DNA of 54,013 bases from Microvirga aerophila (lineage in GTDB: Bacteria > Pseudomonadota > Alphaproteobacteria > Rhizobiales > Beijerinckiaceae): contig NZ_QOIO01000038.1 in the NCBI RefSeq assembly GCF_003332305.1, forward strand, positions 1 through 54,013. Direction: 5' to 3'. The notes below the pieces were generated by a model. It was not told the DNA's origin and searched no databases. It saw nothing but the letters and a program-made list of their open reading frames with translations. The translations under genes were made by a program, and so were the position numbers. Of this stretch, positions 44,502-52,990 are shown piece by piece. The stretch's first letter is position 1; every line of letters starts with the position of its first letter.

Positions 44502-45491
44502 ATGTCTCAGGAGACTCACGAGCAGATCGATGCCGTCACAGGCGTCAGCACGACGGGCCATAGTTGGGACGAGATCCAAGAGCTCAACAATCCCCTGCCC
44601 CGCTGGTGGCTGTGGAGCTTCTACGCCACTATCGTCTGGGCCATTGCCTACTGCATCGCCTATCCGGCCTGGCCCCTTGTCTCCTCCTACACCAAGGGCG
44701 TGCTCGACTGGCACTCGCGCGAGGCCATCGTGCAGGACCTCGATGCCCTGAAGGCGCAGCGGGCCGGGACGACCGCCAAGCTGGCGCACGCCTCCCTCGA
44801 GGAAATTCGGCAGGATCCCGAACTCTTCGCGTTTGCCCGGGCTCAGGGCAAGGCGGCCTTTGGCGACAACTGCGCGGGCTGCCATGGCGCAGGCGGCGCG
44901 GGTGCGAAAGGCTACCCCAACCTGAACGACGACGACTGGCTCTGGGGTGGCTCTCTGACCGACGTGGAGAAGACCATCCGCTTCGGGGCGCGCTCCACGA
45001 GCGACAAGGGTCACCAAGGTACCATGCCGGCTTTCGGCCGTGACGGCATGCTCAAGCGGCAGGAACTCGCGCATACGGCGGATTACGTGCGCTCCCTGTC
45101 CGGCCTGCCGGCGGAAAAAGGGGCCGATCTGGCTGCCGGCGCAAAGGTATTCGCCGAAAACTGCGCCGCCTGCCATGGCGACAAGGGACAGGGCAACAAG
45201 GAACTCGGCGCCCCTAACCTGTCGGACAAGATTTGGCTCTTCGGATCGGACAAGGCCACCATCATGGAGAGCCTCTGGAACGGTCGCGGCGGCGTGATGC
45301 CGGCTTGGAGCGAGCGTCTGGACGACACCACCGTCAAGGCGCTGACTCTCTACGTGAACTCCCTGGGGGGGCGACCAGAAGCGCTGAGAACCCGAAATGG
45401 GCACAGCGCTGTCGGGAATGAGCGGCCGGCGGGCAACTGCCGGCCGCTTGCTTTGACGCAGATCAAGGAGGGCCCGCAAAGCTCATCATAG
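44502..45491 (+). CDS. ccoP: cbb3-type cytochrome oxidase subunit III (di-haem cytochrome c), extended by a frameshift
   Basis: 329 residues as written. NNPLPRWWLWSFYATIVWAIAYCIAYPAWP is the N-terminal anchor. Two haem-c sites, CAGCH and CAACH, with downstream TMPAFG and VMPAWS methionines, define the two cytochrome domains. Relatives end at about LYVNSLGG plus a few residues. Here a run of seven G at 45365-45371 shifts the frame; with six G the protein would end LGGDQKR at TGA 45385-45387. The written frame adds some 38 residues that run through a terminator hairpin and a FixK box, so this tail is almost surely not native. Confidence 0.93.
   Translation: MSQETHEQIDAVTGVSTTGHSWDEIQELNNPLPRWWLWSFYATIVWAIAYCIAYPAWPLVSSYTKGVLDWHSREAIVQDLDALKAQRAGTTAKLAHASLEEIRQDPELFAFARAQGKAAFGDNCAGCHGAGGAGAKGYPNLNDDDWLWGGSLTDVEKTIRFGARSTSDKGHQGTMPAFGRDGMLKRQELAHTADYVRSLSGLPAEKGADLAAGAKVFAENCAACHGDKGQGNKELGAPNLSDKIWLFGSDKATIMESLWNGRGGVMPAWSERLDDTTVKALTLYVNSLGGRPEALRTRNGHSAVGNERPAGNCRPLALTQIKEGPQSSS
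45421..45448 (+). terminator. Terminator after ccoNOQP
   Basis: AGCGGCCGGC (45421-45430) pairs exactly with GCCGGCCGCT (45439-45448) around an eight-base loop, followed by TGCTTTG. It is directly ahead of the FixK box of the ccoG operon, which fits an intergenic position and argues against the extended ccoP frame. Confidence 0.8.
45453..45466 (+). promoter_or_regulatory. FNR/FixK box upstream of ccoGHIS
   Basis: TTGACGCAGATCAA matches TTGAT-N4-ATCAA with one mismatch. A class II start would be near 45501, just before the ccoG ATG at 45514. Confidence 0.82.
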
Positions 45492-45513
45492 GAAGGATCA
45501 TCACTAATTTGAG

Positions 45514-47001
45514 ATGATCGCGACCTGTCCGATGGCTGACGCACCTCTGGTTCGACCTCTTGCGAATACCACACCGGCGTCCATCGAAGATGCGCCCCTT
45601 TATGTCTCCCGCAAGCCGATTTACCCACAGGCCGTGAAAGGGCGCTTTCGCACAATCAAGTGGGTCCTGCTCGCCCACACCCTTGGGATCTATTACTTCC
45701 TGCCGTTCATTCGCTGGGATCGTGGCCCGAATGCGCTAGATCAGGCCATCCTGGTCGATCTAGCCAATGGCCGGTTCTACTTCTTCTTCATCGAGATTTG
45801 GCCACAAGAGGTCTACTACCTCACGGGACTTCTCGTGCTGGCGTCCCTGGCGCTGTTCCTGATGAACGCTGTCGCTGGACGCATCTGGTGCGGCTATCTC
45901 TGCCCGCAGACGGTCTGGACGGATCTCTTCTACGCAGTCGAGCGCTTGATCGAAGGTGACCGCCGTCAGCGGATGAAGAACGCGAGCGGCAAGCTCACTT
46001 TCGATGTCGTGGCCAGGAAACTGCTGAAGCATTCCGTTTGGCTGCTCATTGCTTGGTGGACCGGGGGCGCCTGGGTGCTCTACTTCGCGGACGCGCCGAC
46101 ATTGGTGATGGAGTTGGCGACGCTGCAGGCACCGGCTATCGCCTACATCTGGATAGCCATCCTGACCTTCACGACCTACACGCTTGCGGGTTTCATGCGC
46201 GAGCAGGTCTGCACCTATATGTGCCCCTGGCCGCGCATCCAGGCTGCCCTTACGGACGAATATGCCCTCAACGTCACGTACCGCTATGATCGGGGAGAAC
46301 CGCGCGGCTCCGCCAAGAAGAACAATGCGCTGAAAGCCAAGGGCTTGCCGGCCGGCGACTGCATCGACTGCGCGCAATGCGTCGCCGTATGTCCGACAGG
46401 TGTGGATATCCGCAAGGGCCTGCAACTCGATTGCGTCCTGTGCGGCCTGTGCATCGATGCCTGCGATACGGTGATGACGAAGATCGGACGTCCAACCGGC
46501 CTTATCGCCTACGACACCGAGATGAACGTCCAGGCCCGCATCGAGGGCCGTCCGGAAGTCCGGCGGATCGTTCGCCCGCGCACCTTACTCTATGCAGTGC
46601 TGATCGTCCTCGTCAGCGCCATCATGCTGACGGCTCTTGCTCTGCGGCAGCGGATCGACCTCAGCGTCATGCATGACCGCAATCCGATCTTCGTTCGCTT
46701 GTCCGACGGCTCGATCCGGAATGCCTTCACGATTCGTGTGGCCAACAAGCGCCTAGAGGAACGTCGCTACGCCCTGAGTGTCGAAGGCTTGGCCCAGGTC
46801 AGCCTCGATGCCGTGGGCGGAACCATCGATCAGCAGGGCCGCCCAGTCCTGGCCGTTCGGCCCGACCAGACCCTGGAGGCGCGCATCCTCGTCACCGCTC
46901 AAGGTAACCGGTTGCCGTCGACCACGGAGCTTCGCTTCACCCTGACAGATCTTGCGAGCGGCGAGACCGCCCACGCGAACGACCACTTCAAGGCCCCATA
47001 A
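45514..47001 (+). CDS. ccoG: Cytochrome oxidase accessory iron-sulfur protein CcoG/FixG
   Basis: 495 residues (an ATG at 45532 is also possible). Five membrane segments; IWCGYLCPQTVWTDLF and QVCTYMCPWPRIQAALTDE are the conserved membrane-loop cysteines. CIDCAQCVAVCPTG and CVLCGLCIDACD are two 4Fe-4S ferredoxin motifs, and the C terminus is an Ig-like periplasmic domain. CcoG reduces Cu(II) to Cu(I) for delivery to the binuclear centre. It starts a second operon with its own FixK box. Confidence 0.94.
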   Translation: MIATCPMADAPLVRPLANTTPASIEDAPLYVSRKPIYPQAVKGRFRTIKWVLLAHTLGIYYFLPFIRWDRGPNALDQAILVDLANGRFYFFFIEIWPQEVYYLTGLLVLASLALFLMNAVAGRIWCGYLCPQTVWTDLFYAVERLIEGDRRQRMKNASGKLTFDVVARKLLKHSVWLLIAWWTGGAWVLYFADAPTLVMELATLQAPAIAYIWIAILTFTTYTLAGFMREQVCTYMCPWPRIQAALTDEYALNVTYRYDRGEPRGSAKKNNALKAKGLPAGDCIDCAQCVAVCPTGVDIRKGLQLDCVLCGLCIDACDTVMTKIGRPTGLIAYDTEMNVQARIEGRPEVRRIVRPRTLLYAVLIVLVSAIMLTALALRQRIDLSVMHDRNPIFVRLSDGSIRNAFTIRVANKRLEERRYALSVEGLAQVSLDAVGGTIDQQGRPVLAVRPDQTLEARILVTAQGNRLPSTTELRFTLTDLASGETAHANDHFKAP

Positions 47002-47005
47002 GAGG

Positions 47006-47518
47006 ATGAACCCCATGCCCGCTACCGCGTCAGGCACCGCCGCTTCCGGCCGCCCACTCACGGGACGCATGGTCCTGTTCTGCCTCCTGGCCTTTTTCGG
47101 GACTATCTTGGCCATGAACGTGGTCTTGGTCCGTGTCGCCCTGTCGAGTTTCGGAGGAGTGGAGACTGATAGCTCCTACAAGGCGGGGCTCGCGTTCAAG
47201 AACGACATAGCCGCTTCGCAGGCCCAGGATGCACGCCATTGGGCCGTCGAGGCTAGCCTCCGGCACGAAAGCGGCGGAACCCGTGTGACAGTCTCGACCC
47301 ACGACGCCGAAGCCCATCCCCTTGCAGGTCTTTCGATCGAGGCGCGCCTGGCGCACCCCACCGACAAGCGCCGTGACGTAACCATCGACCTCGCCGAAAC
47401 GGAGTCGGGCCGCTTCGAGGGGCTTGCCGACGCTCCGCGCGGGCAATGGGATCTCGTTATCGGCCTCAAGCGCCGGGACGAACAGGTCTTCCGCTCCAAG
47501 AGCCGGATCACTCTCTGA
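47006..47518 (+). CDS. ccoH: cbb3 oxidase assembly protein CcoH/FixH
   Basis: 170 residues from the ATG at 47006, preceded by AGAGG 4 bp after the ccoG stop; the frame further upstream lies inside ccoG. One membrane helix (RMVLFCLLAFFGTILAMNVVLVRVAL), then SSFGGVETDSSYKAGLAFKNDIAASQAQ, the FixH signature, and a strand-rich periplasmic domain. It helps assemble or stabilise the oxidase early in its biogenesis. Confidence 0.9.
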   Translation: MNPMPATASGTAASGRPLTGRMVLFCLLAFFGTILAMNVVLVRVALSSFGGVETDSSYKAGLAFKNDIAASQAQDARHWAVEASLRHESGGTRVTVSTHDAEAHPLAGLSIEARLAHPTDKRRDVTIDLAETESGRFEGLADAPRGQWDLVIGLKRRDEQVFRSKSRITL

Positions 47519-47529
47519 AGGATGGCATC

Positions 47530-49773
47530 ATGGCCGAGATCCTCGATCTCTCCGTTTATGTGAAGCGCCAAAACGACGGAACGGCGCATCTCGATCTTGC
47601 TGTCGAGGGGATCGACTGCGCTGCTTGCATCGATGATATCGAAGGGGGATTGCAGCACCTCCCCAGGCTCGTGGATGCCCGCCTCAACTACACGAACCAC
47701 CGCCTCGCGGTGAAATGGCAGGGCGATCTGGAGCCCGCAGCTATCGTGGACGAATTACGGCGGCTCGGGTACCGCGCCCATCCGTTCCAGGCCCGTCTCA
47801 TCGAGGAAGAGGAGACGCGTCGCGCACAGTGGCTGCTGAAATGCCTCGCAATTGCGGGCTTCGCATCGATGAACATCATGCTACTCGCGGTTTCGGTCTG
47901 GTCGGGCAACGCGACCGACATCTCGTCGGAGACCCGCGATTTCTTCCACTGGCTTTCTGCGCTGATCGCCCTGCCGACGGTGGCCTATGCGGGCCAGCCT
48001 TTCTTCCGCAGCGCCATCGGCGCTCTCAAGCTTCGTCGCACCAACATGGACGTGCCGATCACCATCGGCATTCTGCTCGCACTCGTCATGTCCGTGGTGG
48101 AAACCGTCAGTCATGCGGAGCACACCTACTTCGATTCCGTCGTCATGCTACTCTTCTTCCTGCTCTGCGGCCGCTACCTTGACCAAGCCATGCGCCGGAG
48201 AACCAGGGCGGTCGCAGGCAATCTCGCGTCGCTCAAGGCGGAGGTCGCCCATCGCCTGGACGATGGGGGCGAGCCGACTCTTGTGCCCACGGCGGCCTTG
48301 AAGCCCGGCGACCGCGTACTGGTGCGCCCGGGCGAGCGAATCGCTGTCGACGGAATCGTGGTCTCAGGTGCATCGGACATCGACGAAAGCCTCGTCACAG
48401 GCGAAACGGCGCGCCGGGCGGCGGTTGCAGGCGATACGCTCTACGCCGGCAGTTTGAATTATAACGGCACTCTGACATTGCAGGTTACGGCAGCAGGCAA
48501 AGGCACCCTGCTCGACGAGGTCGAGCGCCTGCTCGAAAACGCGGCCGCCGCGAAATCCCGCTACGTGCAACTGGCGGACCGGGTGGCACGAGCCTATGCA
48601 CCGGTGGTGCACATCGCCACCGCGCTGACGGCCCTCATCTGGATCGCCACCGGCTCTTCCGTGCATAACGCCGTCATTACAGCGGTTGCGGTTCTCATCA
48701 TCACATGCCCCTGCGCGCTCGCCCTCGCCGTGCCGGTGGTGCAGGTCGTCGCCTCCGGCGCGTTGTTCCGGTCCAACGTCTTCCTCAATGCGGGCGATGC
48801 GCTGGAGCGTTTGGCGAGGGTCGATACCCTCGTGTTCGACAAGACCGGCACCCTGACACTGCCGGAGATGCGGGTCGCGAATGCCTCGGCGATCCGCCCG
48901 GAGCTCCTGGAAATGGCCGCGCGCCTCGCCCTCTCAAGCCATCACCCTTTGGCGGCGGCCGCCGCTCATGAAGCTAAGAACCGCCAGCCGTATGACGGAG
49001 CCGTCGAGGAAACTGGCCAGGGTGTCCGCGCCTCGGTCGACGGCACAGAGATCCGCCTTGGCAGCCCGGCCTTCTGCGGCGCTCTGGAACTTTCCCAGGC
49101 GGTGGCGGCCCGCGATCCCGAAGCCTCTCTGATCGCCTTCGCGCATGGCGACGAGCGGGCGGTCCTGCTCATCCGGCAGGCGTTGCGTCCGGATGCGGTC
49201 AGGACCGTGAGAGCCCTCCAGGCCCGTGGCCTCGACTGTCGCATTCTCTCCGGCGACCGCCCAGAGGCAGTGGCTCCCATCGCGGCTACGCTCGGCATCC
49301 CGGTGTGGCGCGCTGCTGCCACACCGGCGGACAAGATCGCGGCCCTGGAGGAGTTCAAGGCACAGGGACGCAAGGTTCTCATGGTGGGCGATGGTCTCAA
49401 CGACGCGCCGGCACTTGCCTCCGCAGATATCTCCATGTCGCCGATCACGGCTGCGGATCTCACGCAGGCGCAGGCCGATGCCGTATTCATCGGGGACAGG
49501 CTTGAGCCCATCCTGGACGCAGTGGCGATCGCCCGCAGGGCGCACAGCCTCATGCGCCAGAACCTCATGCTGGCCTTGGTCTACAACCTGATCGCGGTGC
49601 CGCTCGCGTTCCTCGGCTACGTGACGCCGCTTGTGGCCGCGCTCGCCATGTCGGGCTCATCGACGCTGGTGATCTTGAATGCCCTCAGGGCCCGTGGCCG
49701 AGCGGATGCTGCCGAGCCTGCCGCCACCCGCCTCGATCCCGCGCCCACCGCCCCAGCTCTGCAGGGAACCTGA
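47530..49773 (+). CDS. ccoI: Copper-transporting P1B-type ATPase CcoI/FixI
   Basis: 747 residues from the ATG at 47530; the upstream part of the open frame overlaps ccoH. An N-terminal heavy-metal-associated domain has IDCAACI. Eight membrane segments, with CPCALALAVP as the metal-binding CPC motif. DESLVTGE is the actuator loop, DKTGTLT contains the phosphorylated Asp, SSHHPLAAA the HP motif, and MVGDGLNDAPAL the hinge. In cbb3 clusters this ATPase exports Cu to the periplasmic side for oxidase assembly. It follows ccoH by 11 bp. Confidence 0.95.
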   Translation: MAEILDLSVYVKRQNDGTAHLDLAVEGIDCAACIDDIEGGLQHLPRLVDARLNYTNHRLAVKWQGDLEPAAIVDELRRLGYRAHPFQARLIEEEETRRAQWLLKCLAIAGFASMNIMLLAVSVWSGNATDISSETRDFFHWLSALIALPTVAYAGQPFFRSAIGALKLRRTNMDVPITIGILLALVMSVVETVSHAEHTYFDSVVMLLFFLLCGRYLDQAMRRRTRAVAGNLASLKAEVAHRLDDGGEPTLVPTAALKPGDRVLVRPGERIAVDGIVVSGASDIDESLVTGETARRAAVAGDTLYAGSLNYNGTLTLQVTAAGKGTLLDEVERLLENAAAAKSRYVQLADRVARAYAPVVHIATALTALIWIATGSSVHNAVITAVAVLIITCPCALALAVPVVQVVASGALFRSNVFLNAGDALERLARVDTLVFDKTGTLTLPEMRVANASAIRPELLEMAARLALSSHHPLAAAAAHEAKNRQPYDGAVEETGQGVRASVDGTEIRLGSPAFCGALELSQAVAARDPEASLIAFAHGDERAVLLIRQALRPDAVRTVRALQARGLDCRILSGDRPEAVAPIAATLGIPVWRAAATPADKIAALEEFKAQGRKVLMVGDGLNDAPALASADISMSPITAADLTQAQADAVFIGDRLEPILDAVAIARRAHSLMRQNLMLALVYNLIAVPLAFLGYVTPLVAALAMSGSSTLVILNALRARGRADAAEPAATRLDPAPTAPALQGT

Positions 49774-49775
49774 CG

Positions 49776-49925
49776 ATGAATATCCTGATCTATCTTGTTC
49801 CCATGGCGCTGCTTCTTGGTCTGAGCGGGCTCGCGGCCTTCCTCTGGTCCCTCAAGAGCGGCCAATATGACGACGTGCAGGGTGCGGCCCTGCGCGTCCT
49901 GATGGACGACGACATCCGCCGATGA
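49776..49925 (+). CDS. ccoS: cbb3 oxidase assembly protein CcoS
   Basis: 49 residues: MNILIYLVPMALLLGLSGL with one N-terminal helix, then AFLWSLKSGQYDDVQGAALRVLMDDD. The 'FxWxxxxGQYDDxxGxAxRVLxDDD' pattern is diagnostic for CcoS, needed to place haem and copper in CcoN. It starts 2 bp after ccoI and its stop overlaps an ATG at 49922 (ATGA). Confidence 0.95.
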   Translation: MNILIYLVPMALLLGLSGLAAFLWSLKSGQYDDVQGAALRVLMDDDIRR

Positions 49926-49962
49926 CCCTCGCGACAGCCATTCCTCGGGCCGGGCGGCTCGA

Positions 49963-51003
49963 TTGTGTCCGCGAGCCCGGCGACTCACTGAGGGCGTCTC
50001 CCACCGTGGCCACACGGCTCTTCTCGCCATTGCTTTCTCGCTCTCAGTTTTGTCCCAGGTGCTCACCTTGAGCATTCTGCCGCTTGCGGGCCTGTCGCTC
50101 GCGCCCGGCGCTACTTTGGCCACCCTGCCCTATGCGGCCTTCTATGCTGGAGCGGCGGTGGCAAGCCTTCCAGCCTCTCTCCTGCTCGACGTGTTCGGCC
50201 GCCGCGCCGCGTTTTCCCTGGGCGCAAGCCTCGGCGTTGCCGGTGGGCTGATCCTGACCTGGTCCCTGACCCGGTGGCACTTCGGAGGCCTCGTGCTCGG
50301 CTCCTTCTGGCTTGGCATCGCATCGGGCTTCAGCCTTTTCTATCGTCATGCAGCCGTACCGCTCGCTGGCAAGGGAGCCAGTGCACTCCTCGTCGTGTTC
50401 GGCATGGCCGCCATGGCCGGTCTGGCTGCACCCACGGTCGCGAGCATGGCCGAGGCGCTTGCAACACCAATGACATTTGTAGGCGTGGCAGCGGCAGCTG
50501 CGCTGGCGCATGTCGGATCGCTCGCCGCGACTGCTGTCTTGCCCTACCGGTGGCACCGCGACCCTCAGAATGGTCATGCAGCTCCAGCCCGGTGGCGCCC
50601 GTTCCTCGTTCCGACCATGATTGGTGCCCTCGGCTGGTTCGTCATGACGGCCGTGATGGGAGCCATGCCTATCGCTATGGTGGGATGCAGCCTGTCAAAT
50701 GGGGTCCCAGGTGCAGTGGCTTGGCACGTCGTCGCGATGTATGGCCCGTCGCTTGTCCTACTCCGCTGTCCCGGACTGCAGCGTCCCGTATGGATGACGC
50801 TGACTGGATGCGCTTTCATCGGGATGGCCGTGTTGTCCTTTGGACTTTCGAACAGCACGGCGGGCTTCTCCATTTCCGCCGCGGTCCTCGGCATTGGCTG
50901 GTCGCTTGTATCACTTGGGACGACGCTATGGGTCCATAGCAGCGGGCCATCCCGCTGGCTCCTCGGCCTACACGACGGAATTATTCTTGGGGGGCTCTGC
51001 TAG
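49963..51003 (+). CDS. ccoA: CcoA-like MFS copper importer, C terminus altered by a frameshift
   Basis: 346 residues as written from TTG at 49963; about ten to twelve membrane segments. VFGRRAAF-type MFS loop at about residue 72. Residues 228-232 are MTAVM and 255-259 HVVAM: an MxxxM and an HxxxM about 27 apart, the Cu-binding pattern described for CcoA of Rhodobacter. The frame ends LGLHDGIILGGLC; with one more G in the run of six at 50992-50997 it would continue GALLGALMTGGFA and stop at 51030-51032. An ATG at 49922 overlapping the ccoS stop is in another frame, so the true start is also uncertain. Its place behind ccoGHIS fits copper supply to the oxidase. Confidence 0.8.
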   Translation: MCPRARRLTEGVSHRGHTALLAIAFSLSVLSQVLTLSILPLAGLSLAPGATLATLPYAAFYAGAAVASLPASLLLDVFGRRAAFSLGASLGVAGGLILTWSLTRWHFGGLVLGSFWLGIASGFSLFYRHAAVPLAGKGASALLVVFGMAAMAGLAAPTVASMAEALATPMTFVGVAAAAALAHVGSLAATAVLPYRWHRDPQNGHAAPARWRPFLVPTMIGALGWFVMTAVMGAMPIAMVGCSLSNGVPGAVAWHVVAMYGPSLVLLRCPGLQRPVWMTLTGCAFIGMAVLSFGLSNSTAGFSISAAVLGIGWSLVSLGTTLWVHSSGPSRWLLGLHDGIILGGLC

Positions 51004-51106
51004 GAGCTCTGATGACCGGAGGTTTCGCATAGACAGTCAATTCGGTCCTTTTTGGCAATCATTGGCGGCCGAAAGCGTGCCACGCATGGGGCCCAGAATT
51101 TCAAAT

Positions 51107-51123
51107 GCCAGTAAGCTGGCTTT
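51107..51123 (+). terminator. Possible terminator of the ccoGHIS-ccoA operon
   Basis: GCCAG-TAAG-CTGGC followed by TTTCGG at 51107-51123, and just behind it a second hairpin GACGGCC-ACAG-GGCCGTC at 51130-51147. Neither has a long U-run. The rest of the 51033-51427 gap shows no gene; no FixK box was found ahead of the regulator gene. Confidence 0.4.
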
Positions 51124-51427
51124 CGGAGGGACGGCCACAGGGCCGTCTCCGATATACCTCCGGGCGGTTGTCTCGTCGTGGAGTACCAGAGCTTGCCGGG
51201 AGCGGAAGCGAAATTGGGGGTATTCTGCGGGTGCCAAAGAAACAACATCCAAGAATCCTGATCACCACGATCCGATTCGCTCTGTCGGCGTCATGACTTC
51301 TGGCAAGGTTTTTCGACGGAGCGGTCGAGCTAAGGGGAATCCCTTAGGTAGGACATCTGAATTTCCGAGCCTCCGGCTTGGCGGTAGCCATGAACCAACG
51401 CCAACGACTTGAGACAGCGAGGGTTCT

Positions 51428-52114
51428 ATGGATACCGCACTCATCACAAAGCGCCCCTCCTCGACTGCGGCAGCTATCGCCCGACCGTTCCATGAGCTGC
51501 GTCCGGCTAATGCCACCTCCTCGTTGGCAGCCGGTTCCGTGCGATCCTACGCCAAAGATGATGAGATTTTCGCGGATGGCCAACGAGCTGCTTATGTCTA
51601 CAAGGTTGTTTCGGGCGCGGTGCGCACCGCCAAGCTCTTGAGCGATGGCCGCCGTCAAATCGATGCTTTCCATCTGCCTGGTGACATCTTTGGCATCGAA
51701 TCGGGCAATGACTACCGCTTCTGCGCCGAGGCCATCGACAACTGCATGGTTGTCGCCTACCGCCGCTCCCAGATTGAAAGTCTATCGGGAACAGACACTC
51801 AACTCGTCCAGCAGTTCGCGGTTGCAATGATGCGCACTCTGGTGCGGGCGCAGAACCACCTGCTTCTGCTCGGACGCAAAACGGCTATCGAGAAGATCGC
51901 CACATTCCTCCTCGATCTGGCGGAGCGACTGCCCGCTGGCGATACGCTTGACCTTCCCATGTCGCGGACTGATATCGCGGACCATCTTGGGCTGACCATC
52001 GAGACTGTGTCCCGGTGCCTCGCCCAACTCGACAAAAAAGCCGTGATCAAGATGCTCGCCGCCCGACGGATCGTCCTGAGTGACAAGACAGCTCTCCAAC
52101 AGCTCAACGATTGA
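51428..52114 (+). CDS. fixK: Crp/Fnr-family regulator, FixK type
   Basis: 228 residues. The cyclic-nucleotide-like domain reads FADGQRAAYVYKVVSGAVRTAKLLSDGRRQIDAFHLPGDIFGIE, characteristic of FixK. The long dimer helix is followed by MSRTDIADHLGLTIETVSRCLAQLDKKAVI, where the recognition helix has E-TVSR, the FNR-type residues that read TTGAT. The N terminus lacks the cysteine cluster that holds an oxygen-sensing 4Fe-4S in Fnr/FnrN, so it is more likely controlled by a FixLJ-type system. The natural targets are the six boxes in this window. Confidence 0.9.
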   Translation: MDTALITKRPSSTAAAIARPFHELRPANATSSLAAGSVRSYAKDDEIFADGQRAAYVYKVVSGAVRTAKLLSDGRRQIDAFHLPGDIFGIESGNDYRFCAEAIDNCMVVAYRRSQIESLSGTDTQLVQQFAVAMMRTLVRAQNHLLLLGRKTAIEKIATFLLDLAERLPAGDTLDLPMSRTDIADHLGLTIETVSRCLAQLDKKAVIKMLAARRIVLSDKTALQQLND

Positions 52115-52138
52115 TTCGGCATCATCTGATCGAGGAGT

Positions 52139-52402
52139 TCACCACGCCCGACCCGGGTATGATCTTTCCAGCAAGAACAGGCAACCCCCGGCGCATCCTA
52201 CGCCTGCTCGGTCACACCAGAACCGAGTGTACTCTCCGGTGCCCCTGGATTGCGTTCCGACAATGCGATTGCGGAGCAGGTTGTTGAAACAGGACGCCGC
52301 TGGCTCAGCCGAGTCAGCAGGATTGCGTTGACCTTCAGAGGCATTAGCTGGTGCACCGACCGTCAAGGCAAGCAAGATAAATTCGGCCGAACTCCTGATC
52401 AT
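52139..52402 (-). CDS. Possible small exported cysteine-containing protein
   Basis: 87 residues starting MIRSSAEFILLALTVGAPANASEG, which reads like a Sec signal peptide with a cleavage site near ANA-SE. The remainder has four Cys (SCFN, FWCDRAGVGCAGGC) but no family I know. There is no clear ribosome binding site. It occupies most of the 52115-52531 gap. It may be a chance frame. Confidence 0.25.
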   Translation of the reverse strand: MIRSSAEFILLALTVGAPANASEGQRNPADSAEPAASCFNNLLRNRIVGTQSRGTGEYTRFWCDRAGVGCAGGCLFLLERSYPGRAW

Positions 52403-52531
52403 TCAAACAGAGCGCTCATCCTAGGTCGTCAGCAATTATAAGACGTTTCAATGCCCTTGCGTCTCGAACACACATCTTGCTGCAAAATAATCTTGCCTTT
52501 TTAGAAACGGGCCTGCCGATCTTGGACTTGC

Positions 52532-52939
52532 CTAACAATCGACGCGGGAGCGCGGGAGGACCAGTTCATACCTTTCCCGGAACAATGACCTGATGGTGTA
52601 GGCGTTTGGGCAATACCGCTGAACCACAGGCGCCCATCCACAATGGATATCGCGCCGGCAGTGGTGCTTGAGCTTGCAACCAGAGCAAACGATGATCATG
52701 TCGCGCATGATAGTTGGGTCGATGCGCTCTGTCTTTTCTGGAGCCAGACCGAGGGCAAGCATGAGGCGTGGCAACTCCTCGCCAGCTGTTTTGCCGTGAG
52801 CGCTCAGTTGCATCAACTGGTCTGCAGAAAGTCCAACGTCCCGGGCGAGCGCCCCGAGGTCCTCGGTGTCCAGTTTGGCGAGTTCCTGTCCTGTTGCTCG
52901 GCCGGACAACCAAGCTGTAAGCGTGGTCAACATACCCAT
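52532..52939 (-). CDS. DUF6455-family small cysteine-rich protein (FixK-regulated)
   Basis: 135 residues; GGAGG precedes the ATG at ideal spacing. The N-terminal part TGQELAKLDTEDLGALARDVGLSADQLMQL is like the helical DUF1127/DUF6455 module, and the C-terminal part has CSGCKLKHHCRRDIHCGWAPVVQRYCPNAYTIRSL, a Cys/His set likely to bind Zn or an Fe-S cluster. Function is unknown. A TTGATTCAGCGCAA box 52 bp upstream, identical over 14 bp to that of the first usp gene, puts it in the same low-oxygen regulon. Confidence 0.78.
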   Translation of the reverse strand: MGMLTTLTAWLSGRATGQELAKLDTEDLGALARDVGLSADQLMQLSAHGKTAGEELPRLMLALGLAPEKTERIDPTIMRDMIIVCSGCKLKHHCRRDIHCGWAPVVQRYCPNAYTIRSLFRERYELVLPRSRVDC

Positions 52940-52990
52940 GGTAGGCCTCCTGCTATTCAGCTAGATTGGCATGGGCCTCGTCGAGCAGCC

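Noticed and set aside
51428..52114. FnrN (direct oxygen-sensing Fnr) as the identity of the regulator
   Set aside because: The N-terminal cysteine cluster needed for the 4Fe-4S sensor is absent; the domain sequence fits FixK.
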